DNA of 64,000 nucleotides, from positions 6,911-70,910 of the forward strand of contig JBBRVW010000023.1 of the NCBI GenBank assembly GCA_038246545.1, in the 5' to 3' direction. The notes beneath the pieces are model-generated. The model was not told the DNA's origin. It searched no databases and saw only the letters and a program-made list of their open reading frames with translations. The translations under genes were made by a program, and so were the position numbers. Position 1 is the first letter of the stretch. Every line of letters starts with the position of its first letter. The DNA is from JBBRVW01 sp038246545. Lineage in GTDB: Bacteria > Actinomycetota > Actinomycetes > JACCUZ01. Positions 1 to 9,138 of the stretch are shown piece after piece.

Positions 1-660
<660 letters not shown>

Positions 661-679
661 TTCCTGCCTGTCCCGGGGA

Positions 680-710
680 CCGGGGCCCCTCCTCTTTTGA
701 GGGGCCCCGG
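680..710 (+). terminator. Terminator after tuf
   Basis: This is a perfect 12-bp inverted repeat (680-691 with 699-710) around a T-rich 7-base loop, starting 20 bases after the tuf stop. There is no downstream T-run, which is usual for GC-rich actinobacterial terminators. It probably ends str-operon transcription before the S10 leader. Confidence 0.75.
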
Positions 711-1018
711 AACCCTCGATTCGCCAGGGCCGCACCTGCTGCGGCATACTGGCTCGCGTTGTTCGGCCAGGGCGGCTGGGCACGGGCCTCCTCCGGGAGA
801 GTCCTCCGACCGCCCTCGCCGCGCGCAGGGAGACCTTCCGGCTCCGGCGCGTGACCCGACCCCTACCGATTCGCGATCGTCCCGGTTCGCCGCGGACCCG
901 CGACACGCCCGACCTCGGGGGTCGGAGACAGTCCTCGGGCTGAGATGGTCCCGCAGCACGCTGCGGGAGCAGATCGGCCCGCCGCAGCGGTACGAATGTG
1001 AAGGAACGAAGCGAAGCC
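711..1018 (+). promoter_or_regulatory. S10 operon promoter and structured leader region
   Basis: The 358 bases between tuf and rpsJ hold the tuf terminator and no gene that I can support. A weak promoter candidate is TCGCCA at 721-726, 18 bases, then CATACT at 745-750; this would give a leader of about 260 bases. Near the rpsJ end are two clean hairpins: 909-925 (CCGACC/GGTCGG, 5-base loop) and 949-968 (8 bp, CACG loop). S10 leaders in other bacteria carry L4-dependent autoregulation; whether this one does is inference. Confidence 0.4.
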
Positions 1019-1327
1019 ATGGCGGGACAGAAGATCCGCATCAGGCTCAAGGCCTACGACCACGAGGTCATCGACTCGTCGGCGCGCAAGATCGTCGACA
1101 CGGTGACCCGTACGGGCGCTACGGTCGCAGGCCCGGTGCCGCTGCCGACCGAGAAGAACGTGTACTGCGTCATCCGTTCGCCGCACAAGTACAAGGACAG
1201 CCGCGAGCACTTCGAGATGCGCACCCACAAGCGGCTGATCGACATCATCGACCCGACCCCGAAGACCGTCGACTCGCTCATGCGGCTCGACCTTCCGGCC
1301 GGCGTCGACATCGAGATCAAGCTCTGA
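1019..1327 (+). CDS. rpsJ: 30S ribosomal protein S10
   Basis: This is a 102-residue S10, the standard family length, a 30S head protein that also serves as NusE in transcription antitermination. The protein starts MAGQKIRIRLKAYDHEVID and ends AGVDIEIKL, both hallmark blocks. An in-frame GTG at 998 would add seven residues (MKERSEA), but those bases hold the GAAGGA ribosome-binding site, so the ATG at 1019 is chosen. It is the first gene of the S10 operon and rplC follows after 28 bases. Confidence 0.98.
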   Translation: MAGQKIRIRLKAYDHEVIDSSARKIVDTVTRTGATVAGPVPLPTEKNVYCVIRSPHKYKDSREHFEMRTHKRLIDIIDPTPKTVDSLMRLDLPAGVDIEIKL

Positions 1328-1355
1328 TCTTCAGACACTGAGGGACGCATCAGTC

Positions 1356-2021
1356 ATGGGTAAGCAGATGAAGGGCCTGCTGGGCGAGAAGCTCGGCATG
1401 ACCCAGGTCTTCGACGAGAACAACCGGATGGTCCCGGTGACCGTCGTCGCCGCCGGCCCCTGCGTGGTTACGCAGGTGCGCTCGGTCGACGTCGACGGTT
1501 ACGCCGCGGTCCAGATCGGCTACGGCGCCATCGACCCGCGGAAGGTGAACAAGCCGGAATCCGGCCACTTCGCCAAGGCCGGTGTCACGCCGCGCCGCGT
1601 CACGGTCGAGCTGCGGACGGACGACGCCACCGAGTACACGCTCGGCCAGGAGCTCACCGCAGAGGTGTTCGCTGCCGGCCAGCGCATCGACGTCAGCGCG
1701 ACGAGCAAGGGCAAGGGCTTCGCCGGTGTCATGAAGCGACACGGCTTCCACGGCGTCGGCGCCTCCCACGGTGCCCACCGCAACCACCGCAAGCCGGGTT
1801 CGATCGGTGGCTGCGCCACCCCGGGCCGGGTCTTCAAGGGGATGCGGATGGCCGGCCGGATGGGTGGCGTCCGTACGACGACCCAGGGCCTCACCGTCCA
1901 CGCGGTCGACGCCGGCAAGGGCCTGCTGCTCATCAAGGGAGCCGTCCCCGGCCCCAAGGGCGCGCTCGTGCTCGTCCGCACCGCCGCCAAGGGCACCGCA
2001 GTGAAGGGAGCCGACCAGTGA
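1356..2021 (+). CDS. rplC: 50S ribosomal protein L3
   Basis: This is a 221-residue L3, an early 23S rRNA-binding assembly protein reaching toward the peptidyl-transferase centre. The N-terminal LLGEKLGMTQVFDE and the central loop KGKGFAGVMKRHGFHG followed by GSIGGCATPGRVFKGMRMAG are the family signatures. The 3' end overlaps rplD by four bases (GTGA), which points to translational coupling. Nothing is unusual in length or motif. Confidence 0.98.
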   Translation: MGKQMKGLLGEKLGMTQVFDENNRMVPVTVVAAGPCVVTQVRSVDVDGYAAVQIGYGAIDPRKVNKPESGHFAKAGVTPRRVTVELRTDDATEYTLGQELTAEVFAAGQRIDVSATSKGKGFAGVMKRHGFHGVGASHGAHRNHRKPGSIGGCATPGRVFKGMRMAGRMGGVRTTTQGLTVHAVDAGKGLLLIKGAVPGPKGALVLVRTAAKGTAVKGADQ

Positions 2022-2746
2022 GCACCACCGCACCGGAGGTCGTCGACCTCGAGTCCGTCGACCGCGAGGTCCCGCTGCACACGCCGGACGGGAAGACCGA
2101 CGGCACCGTGACGCTGCCGGCCGCCGTGTTCGACGTCCAGGTCAACATCCCGTTGATCCACCAGGTCGTCGTGGCCCAGCTGGCCGCGGCCCGCCAGGGC
2201 ACGCACTCGACCAAGAGCCGCGGCGAGGTCCGCGGTGGCGGTCGCAAGCCGTACCGGCAGAAGGGCACCGGCCGGGCCCGCCAGGGCTCGACCCGCGCGC
2301 CGCAGTTCGCCGGCGGTGGCGTCGTGCACGGCCCGAAGCCGCGCTCGTACGCCCAGCGCACCCCGAAGAAGATGAAGGCCGCCGCCCTGCGCGGCGCCCT
2401 CTCGGACCGGGCGCGCAACGACCGCATCCACGTGGTCAGTGCGCTCTTCGAGGGCGACGTGCCCTCGACCCGGACGGCGCTGTCCGTGCTGACCCGGCTG
2501 TCCGAGCGGAAGCACGTGCTCGTGGTGGTGCAGCGCGCCGACGCGCTGACCCACAAGAGTCTGCGCAACGCCGAGCAGGTCCACATGCTCTCGGCCGACC
2601 AGCTCAACACCTATGACGTGCTCGTCTCGGACGACGTGGTGTTCACCCGCGGTGCACTCGACGAGTTCCTCGCCGGCCCCGCCAAGGGCCGCTCGGCCAA
2701 GGGCAGTGCCGCCGAGAGCGAAGCCCCGATCGGAGACGAGAGCTGA
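2018..2746 (+). CDS. rplD: 50S ribosomal protein L4
   Basis: This 242-residue L4 binds 23S rRNA domain I and sends a loop into the exit tunnel; that loop is seen as GGGRKPYRQKGTGRARQGS. In some bacteria L4 also represses its own operon. The GTG start overlaps the rplC stop and the stop overlaps the rplW ATG by one base (TGATG). It is longer than the E. coli protein, with an acidic N-terminal stretch and a low-complexity tail (AKGRSAKGSAAESEA) that is probably disordered. Confidence 0.98.
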   Translation: MSTTAPEVVDLESVDREVPLHTPDGKTDGTVTLPAAVFDVQVNIPLIHQVVVAQLAAARQGTHSTKSRGEVRGGGRKPYRQKGTGRARQGSTRAPQFAGGGVVHGPKPRSYAQRTPKKMKAAALRGALSDRARNDRIHVVSALFEGDVPSTRTALSVLTRLSERKHVLVVVQRADALTHKSLRNAEQVHMLSADQLNTYDVLVSDDVVFTRGALDEFLAGPAKGRSAKGSAAESEAPIGDES

Positions 2747-3092
2747 TGGCGTCCATCGACAACGCCGGACCGCGCGACGACGCCGGACCGCGCGTCCCGC
2801 GCAAGGACCACCGCGACGTGCTGCTCGCACCGGTCGTCTCGGAGAAGAGCTACGGGCTCCTCGACGAGAACAAGTACACGTTCCTGGTGCACCCGGACGC
2901 CAACAAGACCGAGATCAAGATCGCGGTCGAGAAGGTCTTCGGCGTCAAGGTCAACGGTGTGAACACGCTCAACCGTGAGGGCAAGCGCAAGCGCACCCGC
3001 ACGGGCTTCGGCCGCCGCAAGGCGACCAAGCGCGCCATCGTCACCGTCGCCGAGGGTGACCGTATCGACATCTTTGGGGGTCCGGTCTCCTA

Positions 3093-3093
<1 letters not shown>
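2746..3093 (+). CDS. rplW: 50S ribosomal protein L23
   Basis: This is a 115-residue L23, which sits at the tunnel exit and docks trigger factor and SRP. The core begins at DVLLAPVVSEKSYGLLDENKY and ends VAEGDRIDIFGG. An extra N-terminal arm of about 22 residues contains a short AGPR duplication (NAGPRDDAGPRVPRKD); many homologues begin directly at the core, so the arm is a lineage feature or a mis-set start. The one-base overlaps with rplD and rplB favour the listed ATG. Confidence 0.96.
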
Positions 3094-3929
<836 letters not shown>

Positions 3930-3945
3930 TCGGAGTACTGGACCC

Positions 3946-4227
3946 ATGCCGCGTTCCCTCAAGAAGGGCCCCTTCGTGGACGGCCACCTCATCAAGAAGG
4001 TGGACGTCCAGAACGACAAGGGCACCAAGAACGTCATCAAGACGTGGTCGAGGCGCTCCATGATCGTGCCGGCCATGCTCGGCCACACGATCGCCGTCCA
4101 CGACGGGCGCAAGCACGTCCCGGTGTTCGTGACCGAGGCGATGGTCGGGCACAAGCTCGGCGAGTTCGCTCCGACGCGGACCTTCCGCGGTCACGTGAAG
4201 GACGACCGGAGGGCGCGCCGTGGCTGA
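3946..4227 (+). CDS. rpsS: 30S ribosomal protein S19
   Basis: This is a 93-residue S19, which with S13 forms the head contact to A-site tRNA. The start MPRSLKKGPFVDGHLIKKV and the block GHKLGEFAPTRTFRGH are canonical. The last eight bases overlap the rplV GTG start, so the two are probably translationally coupled. Confidence 0.98.
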   Translation: MPRSLKKGPFVDGHLIKKVDVQNDKGTKNVIKTWSRRSMIVPAMLGHTIAVHDGRKHVPVFVTEAMVGHKLGEFAPTRTFRGHVKDDRRARRG

Positions 4228-4651
4228 CGACGTCGTCAAAGAGCTGCCGACAGCGCGGGCCCAGGCCCGCTATGTCCGCGTCACCCCGATGAAGGCCCGC
4301 CGGGTCATCGACCTGGTCCGCGGGATGTCCGCCGACAAGGCCCTCGCCGTACTGCGGTTCTCGCCGCAGTCTGCCAGCGAGCCGGTCTACAAGGTCGTCG
4401 CCAGCGCGGTCGCCAACGCCCGGTTCGCAGCCGAGCAGGAGAGCCGTCGGCTCGACGTCGAGGAGCTCGTCGTGCGCGAGGCGTACGTCGACGAGGGCCC
4501 GACCCTGAAGCGGTTCCGGCCGCGCGCCCAGGGCCGCGCCTTCCGCGTCCGCAAGCGCACCAGCCACATCACCGTGATCGTCGCTCAGCGCCCCGAGCGC
4601 GCGGAGAAGACGAGCACCCGTAGCACGAGCACGAAGAGGAGGACCCGATAG
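4220..4651 (+). CDS. rplV: 50S ribosomal protein L22
   Basis: This 143-residue L22 lines the exit tunnel with its beta-hairpin (LKRFRPRAQGRAFRVRKRTSH) and is the site of some macrolide-resistance changes in other bacteria. The GTG start lies within the end of rpsS and the stop shares one base with the rpsC GTG. The last 20 residues (TSTRSTSTKRRTR) are a low-complexity basic Ser/Thr tail, likely disordered. Confidence 0.97.
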   Translation: MADDVVKELPTARAQARYVRVTPMKARRVIDLVRGMSADKALAVLRFSPQSASEPVYKVVASAVANARFAAEQESRRLDVEELVVREAYVDEGPTLKRFRPRAQGRAFRVRKRTSHITVIVAQRPERAEKTSTRSTSTKRRTR

Positions 4652-5478
4652 TGGGCCAGAAGGTCAACCCCCACGGGTTCCGCCTGGGCATCTCGACGGA
4701 CCACAAGAGCCGGTGGTTCGCGGACAGCACGAGCGAGGGCCAGCGCTACCGCGACTACGTCAAGGAAGACGTGGCGATCCGCCGCCTCATGTCCAAGGGC
4801 ATGGAGCGCGCCGGCATCAGCCGCGTCGAGATCGAGCGCACCCGCGACCGCGTCCGCGTGGACATCCACACCGCCCGGCCCGGCATCGTCATCGGCCGCC
4901 GCGGCGCCGAGGCCGATCGCATCCGCGGCGACCTCGAGAAGCTCACCAACAAGCAGGTGCAGCTGAACATCCTCGAGGTGAAGAACCCTGAGGTCGACGC
5001 CCAGCTCGTCGCACAGGGTGTCGCCGAGCAGCTGTCCAGCCGGGTGTCCTTCCGCCGGGCGATGCGCAAGTCGATGCAGACCACGATGAAGGCCGGCGCC
5101 AAGGGCATCCGGGTGCAGTGCTCGGGTCGCCTCGGCGGTGCGGAGATGTCGCGCTCGGAGTTCTACCGCGAGGGTCGCGTCCCGCTGCACACGCTGCGCG
5201 CCAACATCGACTACGGCTTCTACGAGGCCAAGACGACGTTCGGCCGGATCGGCGTGAAGGTCTGGATCTACAAGGGCGACGCGTCGGCCACCAAGGCCGA
5301 GCGCGACGCGGCCCAGGCCGCGGCCCGGATGGCCCAGCGCCAGCGCCCGGCCCGCACGGCGCGTCCGGCGCGCCGGGACGAGGGTGCACCCGCCGAGGCG
5401 ACGGCTCCGACGACCGAGGCGCCCGCCACCGCGGCACCCGCGGCCGAGGCAGCCCCGACCACCGGAACGGAGGCCTGA
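4651..5478 (+). CDS. rpsC: 30S ribosomal protein S3
   Basis: This is a 275-residue S3, a mRNA-entry-channel protein with a KH domain; the GXXG-type loop is seen at PGIVIGRRGAEADRIR. The C-terminal domain includes GCAEMSR-like sequence (GRLGGAEMSRSEFYREGRVPLHTLRA). After about residue 218 there is a roughly 55-residue Ala/Pro/Thr/Glu-rich extension, beyond the 233 residues of E. coli S3 and common in actinobacteria. It starts with GTG, coupled to rplV; rplP follows two bases after the stop. Confidence 0.98.
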   Translation: MGQKVNPHGFRLGISTDHKSRWFADSTSEGQRYRDYVKEDVAIRRLMSKGMERAGISRVEIERTRDRVRVDIHTARPGIVIGRRGAEADRIRGDLEKLTNKQVQLNILEVKNPEVDAQLVAQGVAEQLSSRVSFRRAMRKSMQTTMKAGAKGIRVQCSGRLGGAEMSRSEFYREGRVPLHTLRANIDYGFYEAKTTFGRIGVKVWIYKGDASATKAERDAAQAAARMAQRQRPARTARPARRDEGAPAEATAPTTEAPATAAPAAEAAPTTGTEA

Positions 5479-5480
5479 CC

Positions 5481-5894
5481 ATGCTCATCCCGCGCAGGGT
5501 CAAGCACCGCAAGCAGCACCACCCGGGTCGTACCGGCGCTGCCAAGGGCGGCACCCGCGTGACCTTCGGTGACTACGGCATCCAGGCCGTGGAGCCGGCG
5601 TACGTCACGAACCGGCAGATCGAGTCGGCGCGTATCGCGATGACCCGGCACATCAAGCGAGGCGGCAAGGTGTGGATCAACATCTACCCCGACCGTCCGC
5701 TGACCAAGAAGCCGGCCGAGACCCGCATGGGTTCCGGCAAGGGTTCGCCCGAGTGGTGGGTGGCCAACGTCAAGCCGGGCCGCGTCATGTTCGAGCTGTC
5801 CGGTGTCCCGGAGCCGATCGCCAAAGAGGCGATGCGGCGCGCCATGCACAAGCTCCCGATGAAGTGCCGGTTCGTCCGGCGCGAGGAGGTCTGA
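5481..5894 (+). CDS. rplP: 50S ribosomal protein L16
   Basis: This is a 137-residue L16, which organises the A-site tRNA elbow region of the 50S subunit. It starts MLIPRRVKHRKQHHPGRTG and contains the MGSGKGSPEWWVANVKPGR segment. The frame is open far upstream, but those codons overlap rpsC and do not resemble L16, so the ATG two bases after the rpsC stop is taken. The stop overlaps the rpmC start (TGATG). Confidence 0.98.
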   Translation: MLIPRRVKHRKQHHPGRTGAAKGGTRVTFGDYGIQAVEPAYVTNRQIESARIAMTRHIKRGGKVWINIYPDRPLTKKPAETRMGSGKGSPEWWVANVKPGRVMFELSGVPEPIAKEAMRRAMHKLPMKCRFVRREEV

Positions 5895-6148
5895 TGAGCA
5901 GCACGACGAACAAGCTCGCGGCCCCGATGCGCACGCTGGAGGACGACGAGCTCGCCACCAAGCTGCGGGAGGCCAAGGAGGAGCTGTTCAACCTCCGGTT
6001 CCAGGCGGCCACCGGCCAGCTCGAGAGCCACGGTCGGCTCAACGCCGTCCGTAGGGACATCGCCCGGATCTACACGATCATGCGAGAGCGCGAGCTCGGC
6101 ATCGGCACCGTCGAGACGGCCGACGCCGACACCGGGGCCACGGCATGA
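5894..6148 (+). CDS. rpmC: 50S ribosomal protein L29
   Basis: This is an 84-residue L29, a two-helix protein next to L23 at the tunnel exit. The core is MRTLEDDELATKLREAKEEL to RRDIARIYTIMRER. About ten extra residues lead the core and an acidic Thr/Ala tail follows (GTVETADADTGATA). The ATG overlaps the rplP stop by one base, and the TGA overlaps the rpsQ ATG by four bases (ATGA). Confidence 0.97.
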   Translation: MSSTTNKLAAPMRTLEDDELATKLREAKEELFNLRFQAATGQLESHGRLNAVRRDIARIYTIMRERELGIGTVETADADTGATA

Positions 6149-6456
6149 GCGAGAAGGCAGCAGACATGAGCACCAGCACCACGAGTCAGACGGACGCCGC
6201 TACTCGCGGATCCCCCCGCAAGACCCGTGAGGGCCTCGTGACCAGCGACAAGATGGACAAGACCGTCGTCGTCGCCGTCGAGGACCGCGTCAAGCACGCG
6301 CTGTACGGCAAGGTCATCCGCCGCACCAGCAGTCTCAAGGCGCACGACGAGGAGAACGCCTGCGGCGTCGGCGACCGGGTCCTGCTCATGGAGACCCGCC
6401 CGCTGTCGGCCACCAAGCGCTGGCGTGTCGTCGAAGTCATTGAGAAGGCGAAGTAG
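6145..6456 (+). CDS. rpsQ: 30S ribosomal protein S17
   Basis: This is a 103-residue S17, an OB-fold protein of the 30S body. The core KTREGLVTSDKMDKTVVVAVED and the KAHDEENACGVGDRVLLMETRPLS loop are typical. The ATG within the rpmC stop gives a 25-residue Ser/Thr-rich N-terminal arm; an internal ATG at 6166 would shorten this by seven residues. The overlap geometry favours 6145. It is the last gene before an 87-base gap that divides the S10 and spc gene sets. Confidence 0.96.
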   Translation: MSEKAADMSTSTTSQTDAATRGSPRKTREGLVTSDKMDKTVVVAVEDRVKHALYGKVIRRTSSLKAHDEENACGVGDRVLLMETRPLSATKRWRVVEVIEKAK

Positions 6457-6460
6457 CCAA

Positions 6461-6476
6461 GGCCTCCTCGGAGGCC
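6461..6476 (+). other. Small hairpin between rpsQ and rplN
   Basis: GGCCTC and GAGGCC pair around a CTCG tetraloop five bases after the rpsQ stop. It sits at the boundary of the S10 and spc operons and has no T-run. It may be a weak attenuator or a processing site; the role is inference. Confidence 0.35.
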
Positions 6477-6543
6477 GAAGGCCGACAACCCATCCGTTCC
6501 GCCAGGCTCGCGAGAGAACCGGCGCGACGATCAGGAGTGAGAA

Positions 6544-6912
6544 GTGATCCAGCAGGAGTCGCGACTGCGTGTCGCCGACAACACGGGTGCCAAGGAGCTG
6601 CTGTGCATCCGCGTGCTCGGCGGCTCCGGGCGGCGCTACGCCGGCATCGGTGACGTCATCGTGGCGACCGTCAAGGACGCCATCCCCGGCGGCAACGTCA
6701 AGAAGGGCGAGGTCGTCAAGGCTGTCGTCGTGCGCACCCGCAAGGAGCGCCGGCGTCCCGACGGCTCGTACATCCGCTTCGACGAGAACGCCGCCGTCCT
6801 CATCAGGGACGGCGGGGACCCGCGCGGCACGCGCATCTTCGGCCCCGTCGGCCGTGAGCTGCGCGACAAGCGCTTCATGCGCATCATCTCGCTCGCGCCG
6901 GAGGTGCTGTAA
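6544..6912 (+). CDS. rplN: 50S ribosomal protein L14
   Basis: This is a 122-residue L14, a subunit-interface protein forming bridges with 16S rRNA. The GTG-started protein MIQQESRLRVADNTGAKELL and the loop RRPDGSYIRFDENAAVLI are textbook. A ribosome-binding site (AGGAG) precedes the GTG. It opens the spc gene group, with rplX three bases downstream. Confidence 0.98.
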   Translation: MIQQESRLRVADNTGAKELLCIRVLGGSGRRYAGIGDVIVATVKDAIPGGNVKKGEVVKAVVVRTRKERRRPDGSYIRFDENAAVLIRDGGDPRGTRIFGPVGRELRDKRFMRIISLAPEVL

Positions 6913-6915
6913 CCG

Positions 6916-7260
6916 ATGAAGATCAAGAAGGGCGACCGCGTCATCGTGGTCACCGGCAAGGACAAGGGCGTCACCGGCAAGGTGATCGAGGCCTACCCGG
7001 AGACCAGCAAGATCCTGGTCGAGGGTGTCAACCGGATCAAGAAGCACACGAAGGTCGGCCAGTCCGCCCGTGGTGCCAAGACCGGCGGAATCGTGACCCA
7101 GGAGGCCCCGGTCCACGTCAGCAACGTCATGCTCGTGGTCGAGGTCGAGGGCAAGAAGGTCGGCAGCCGCGTCGGCTATCGCGTTGAGAAGGTCGACCGC
7201 GACGGCCAGGAGAAGACCGTGCGTGTCCGCTACGCCAAGCGGACCGGTGAGGACATCTGA
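6916..7260 (+). CDS. rplX: 50S ribosomal protein L24
   Basis: This is a 114-residue L24, an assembly-initiator KOW-domain protein near the tunnel exit. The KOW motif is seen in KKGDRVIVVTGKDKGVTGKV. The C-terminal part is slightly longer than in E. coli (GYRVEKVDRDGQEKTVRVRYAKRTGEDI). The stop overlaps the rplE ATG by one base. Confidence 0.98.
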   Translation: MKIKKGDRVIVVTGKDKGVTGKVIEAYPETSKILVEGVNRIKKHTKVGQSARGAKTGGIVTQEAPVHVSNVMLVVEVEGKKVGSRVGYRVEKVDRDGQEKTVRVRYAKRTGEDI

Positions 7261-7841
7261 TGAGCACTACATCAACGGACGAGAAGGCTGTGTCCTCGAA
7301 GCCGCGCCTCAAGTCGCGCTACCGCGAGGAGATCGTCGGCAAGCTGCGCGAGGACTTCGAGTTCGCCAACATCATGCAGGTCCCCGGTCTGGTCAAGATC
7401 GTGGTCAACATGGGTGTCGGCGACGCCGCCAAGGACTCCAAGCTCATCGACGGCGCGATCAAGGACCTGGCCACCATCACCGGCCAGAAGCCCCAGGTCA
7501 CCAAGTCCCGCAAGTCCATTGCGCAGTTCAAGCTGCGCGAGGGCATGCCGATCGGTTGTCACGTGACGCTGCGTGGCGACCGGATGTGGGAGTTCCTCGA
7601 CCGCCTGCTGTCGCTCGCGCTCCCGCGCATCCGTGACTTCCGTGGGCTGTCGCCGAAGCAGTTCGACGGCAACGGCAACTACACGTTCGGACTCAACGAG
7701 CAGTCGATGTTCCACGAGATCGACCAGGACCGCATCGACCGGGTCCGGGGCATGGACATCACTGTCGTGACGACCGCCCGTACCGACGACGAGGGGCGTG
7801 CCCTGCTGCGGCACCTCGGCTTCCCCTTCAAAGCCTCATGA
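7260..7841 (+). CDS. rplE: 50S ribosomal protein L5
   Basis: This is a 193-residue L5, the 5S rRNA-binding protein of the central protuberance. Signature pieces are VVNMGVGDAAKDSK, GQKPQVTKSRKSIAQFKLREG and FTFGLNEQ-like YTFGLNEQSMFHEI. The last bases form the first copy of a 24-base direct repeat, and the stop overlaps a 17-codon mini-ORF that runs to rpsZ. Confidence 0.98.
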   Translation: MSTTSTDEKAVSSKPRLKSRYREEIVGKLREDFEFANIMQVPGLVKIVVNMGVGDAAKDSKLIDGAIKDLATITGQKPQVTKSRKSIAQFKLREGMPIGCHVTLRGDRMWEFLDRLLSLALPRIRDFRGLSPKQFDGNGNYTFGLNEQSMFHEIDQDRIDRVRGMDITVVTTARTDDEGRALLRHLGFPFKAS

Positions 7842-7880
7842 CCGCTGTCGCAGCACGCCTCATGACCGCTATCGCAATGA
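7833..7880 (+). repeat. 24-base tandem repeat at the rplE/rpsZ junction
   Basis: Units 7833-7856 and 7857-7880 share GCCTCATGACCGCTRTCGCA, where R marks the single difference over 20 bases; the last four bases of each unit differ. The duplication spans the end of rplE, duplicates a CTCATGACC context and creates most of the mini-ORF between rplE and rpsZ. It looks like a local slippage duplication. Confidence 0.85.
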
Positions 7881-7891
7881 AGGAGGCCTGA
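7838..7891 (+). CDS. Putative 17-codon mini-ORF bridging rplE and rpsZ
   Basis: The ATG overlaps the rplE stop (ATGA) and the TGA ends three bases before the rpsZ ATG. The encoded peptide is MTAVAARLMTAIAMKEA. The AAGGAGG ribosome-binding site of rpsZ lies inside its last codons, so ribosomes finishing rplE could re-initiate here and be carried to rpsZ. Whether the peptide is made is unknown. The exact fit of both ends, and a second mini-ORF of identical length before rpsE, are the reasons to list it. Confidence 0.35.
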   Translation: MTAVAARLMTAIAMKEA

Positions 7892-7894
7892 ACC

Positions 7895-8080
7895 ATGGCC
7901 AAGACTGCCCTCGTCAACAAGGCGAACGCCAAGCCCAAGTTCAAGGTGCGCGGCTACACCCGCTGCCAGCGCTGCGGCCGGCCGCACTCGGTCTACCGAA
8001 AGTTCGGCCTGTGCCGGGTGTGCTTCCGGGAGATGGCCCACGCGGGCGAGCTCCCCGGCATCACCAAGAGCAGCTGGTAA
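7895..8080 (+). CDS. rpsZ: 30S ribosomal protein S14 type Z (zinc form)
   Basis: This 61-residue S14 is the short zinc-ribbon form found in the main ribosomal cluster of actinobacteria. Cysteines 24, 27, 40 and 43 (CQRC...CRVC) form the zinc site. A perfect AAGGAGG lies nine bases before the ATG. Many actinobacteria keep a longer zinc-free S14 elsewhere for zinc limitation; none is present in this window. It is followed by a 96-base gap before rpsH. Confidence 0.97.
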   Translation: MAKTALVNKANAKPKFKVRGYTRCQRCGRPHSVYRKFGLCRVCFREMAHAGELPGITKSSW

Positions 8081-8128
8081 GCGCATCCCCACCTCTTCGA
8101 ACACCTCTCAGAACGCCGTAGGTCCGCA

Positions 8129-8143
8129 CCGCCCCACGGGCGG
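8129..8143 (+). other. Hairpin in the rpsZ-rpsH gap
   Basis: CCGCCC and GGGCGG pair around a CAC loop within the 96-base gap between rpsZ and rpsH. There is no T-run and the operon clearly continues, so it is more likely an attenuator, processing site or mRNA structure near the rpsH leader than a full terminator. In E. coli S8 controls the spc operon by binding its own mRNA; a link here is only a thought. Confidence 0.35.
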
Positions 8144-8176
8144 CGCGGAAACCCCGGCGAGAAAGCGGCACAAGCC

Positions 8177-8584
8177 ATGACGATGACCGATCCGATCGCA
8201 GACATGCTCACCCGTCTGCGCAACGCGAACACGGCGTACCACGACACCGTGACCATGCCGAGCAGCAAGCTCAAGACGCACGTCGCCGAGATCCTCCAGC
8301 AGGAGGGCTACATCGGCGGCTGGCACGTCGAGGAGCCCACCGAGGACGAGGTCGGCAAGACCCTCGTGCTCGACCTCAAGTACGGCCCCAACCGGGAGCG
8401 CTCGATCGCCGGCATCAAGCGGATCAGCAAGCCCGGCCTGCGGGTCTACGCCAAGTCCACGAACCTGCCGCGCGTCCTCGGCGGCCTCGGCGTCGCGATC
8501 ATCTCGTCGTCGTCGGGCCTCCTCACGGACCGCCAGGCCGGCAAGAAGGGCGTGGGTGGGGAAGTCCTCGCCTACGTCTGGTAA
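8177..8584 (+). CDS. rpsH: 30S ribosomal protein S8
   Basis: This is a 135-residue S8, a central-domain 16S rRNA-binding protein. It starts MTMTDPIADMLTRLRNAN and ends with the family block GGEVLAYVW. ATG 8177 is preferred to the ATG at 8183 because MTMTDPIADM is the usual actinobacterial start. rplF follows after 12 bases. Confidence 0.98.
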   Translation: MTMTDPIADMLTRLRNANTAYHDTVTMPSSKLKTHVAEILQQEGYIGGWHVEEPTEDEVGKTLVLDLKYGPNRERSIAGIKRISKPGLRVYAKSTNLPRVLGGLGVAIISSSSGLLTDRQAGKKGVGGEVLAYVW

Positions 8585-8596
8585 GGGGCAGCTGAC

Positions 8597-9136
8597 ATGT
8601 CGCGCATCGGACGTCTCCCCATCACCGTGCCCTCGGGCGTCGAGGTCTCCCTCGACGGCCAGGCGGTCACCGTGAAGGGCCCCAAGGGCACTCTCGAGCA
8701 CACCGTGGCCGAGCCGATCCAGATCGCCCGCGCCGAGGACGGCACACTCCAGGTGACCCGCCCCAACGACGAGCGGACCAACCGCGCGCTGCACGGGCTG
8801 TCGCGCACCCTGGTGGCCAACATGGTCCAGGGCGTGACCGAGGGCTACACGAAGGTGCTCGAGATCGTCGGCACCGGCTACCGGGTCGTCGCCAAGGGCA
8901 GCGACCTGGAGTTCGCGCTCGGCTTCTCGCACCCTGTCGTCGTCAAGGCGCCGGACGGCATCTCCTTCGTCGTCGAGAACCCCACCCGGTTCTCGGTGTC
9001 GGGTGTCGACAAGCAGAAGGTGGGCGAGGTCGCCGCCAACATCCGCAAGCTCCGCAAGCCCGACCCGTACAAGGGCAAGGGCGTGCGGTACCAGGGCGAG
9101 GTCATCCGCCGCAAGGCCGGAAAGGCTGGTAAGTAA
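8597..9136 (+). CDS. rplF: 50S ribosomal protein L6
   Basis: This is a 179-residue L6, with two related alpha/beta domains near the factor-binding centre. It starts MSRIGRLPITVPSGVEV and ends with DPYKGKGVRYQGEVIRRKAGK, the conserved C-terminal signature. rplR begins two bases after the stop. Confidence 0.98.
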   Translation: MSRIGRLPITVPSGVEVSLDGQAVTVKGPKGTLEHTVAEPIQIARAEDGTLQVTRPNDERTNRALHGLSRTLVANMVQGVTEGYTKVLEIVGTGYRVVAKGSDLEFALGFSHPVVVKAPDGISFVVENPTRFSVSGVDKQKVGEVAANIRKLRKPDPYKGKGVRYQGEVIRRKAGKAGK

Positions 9137-9138
9137 CC

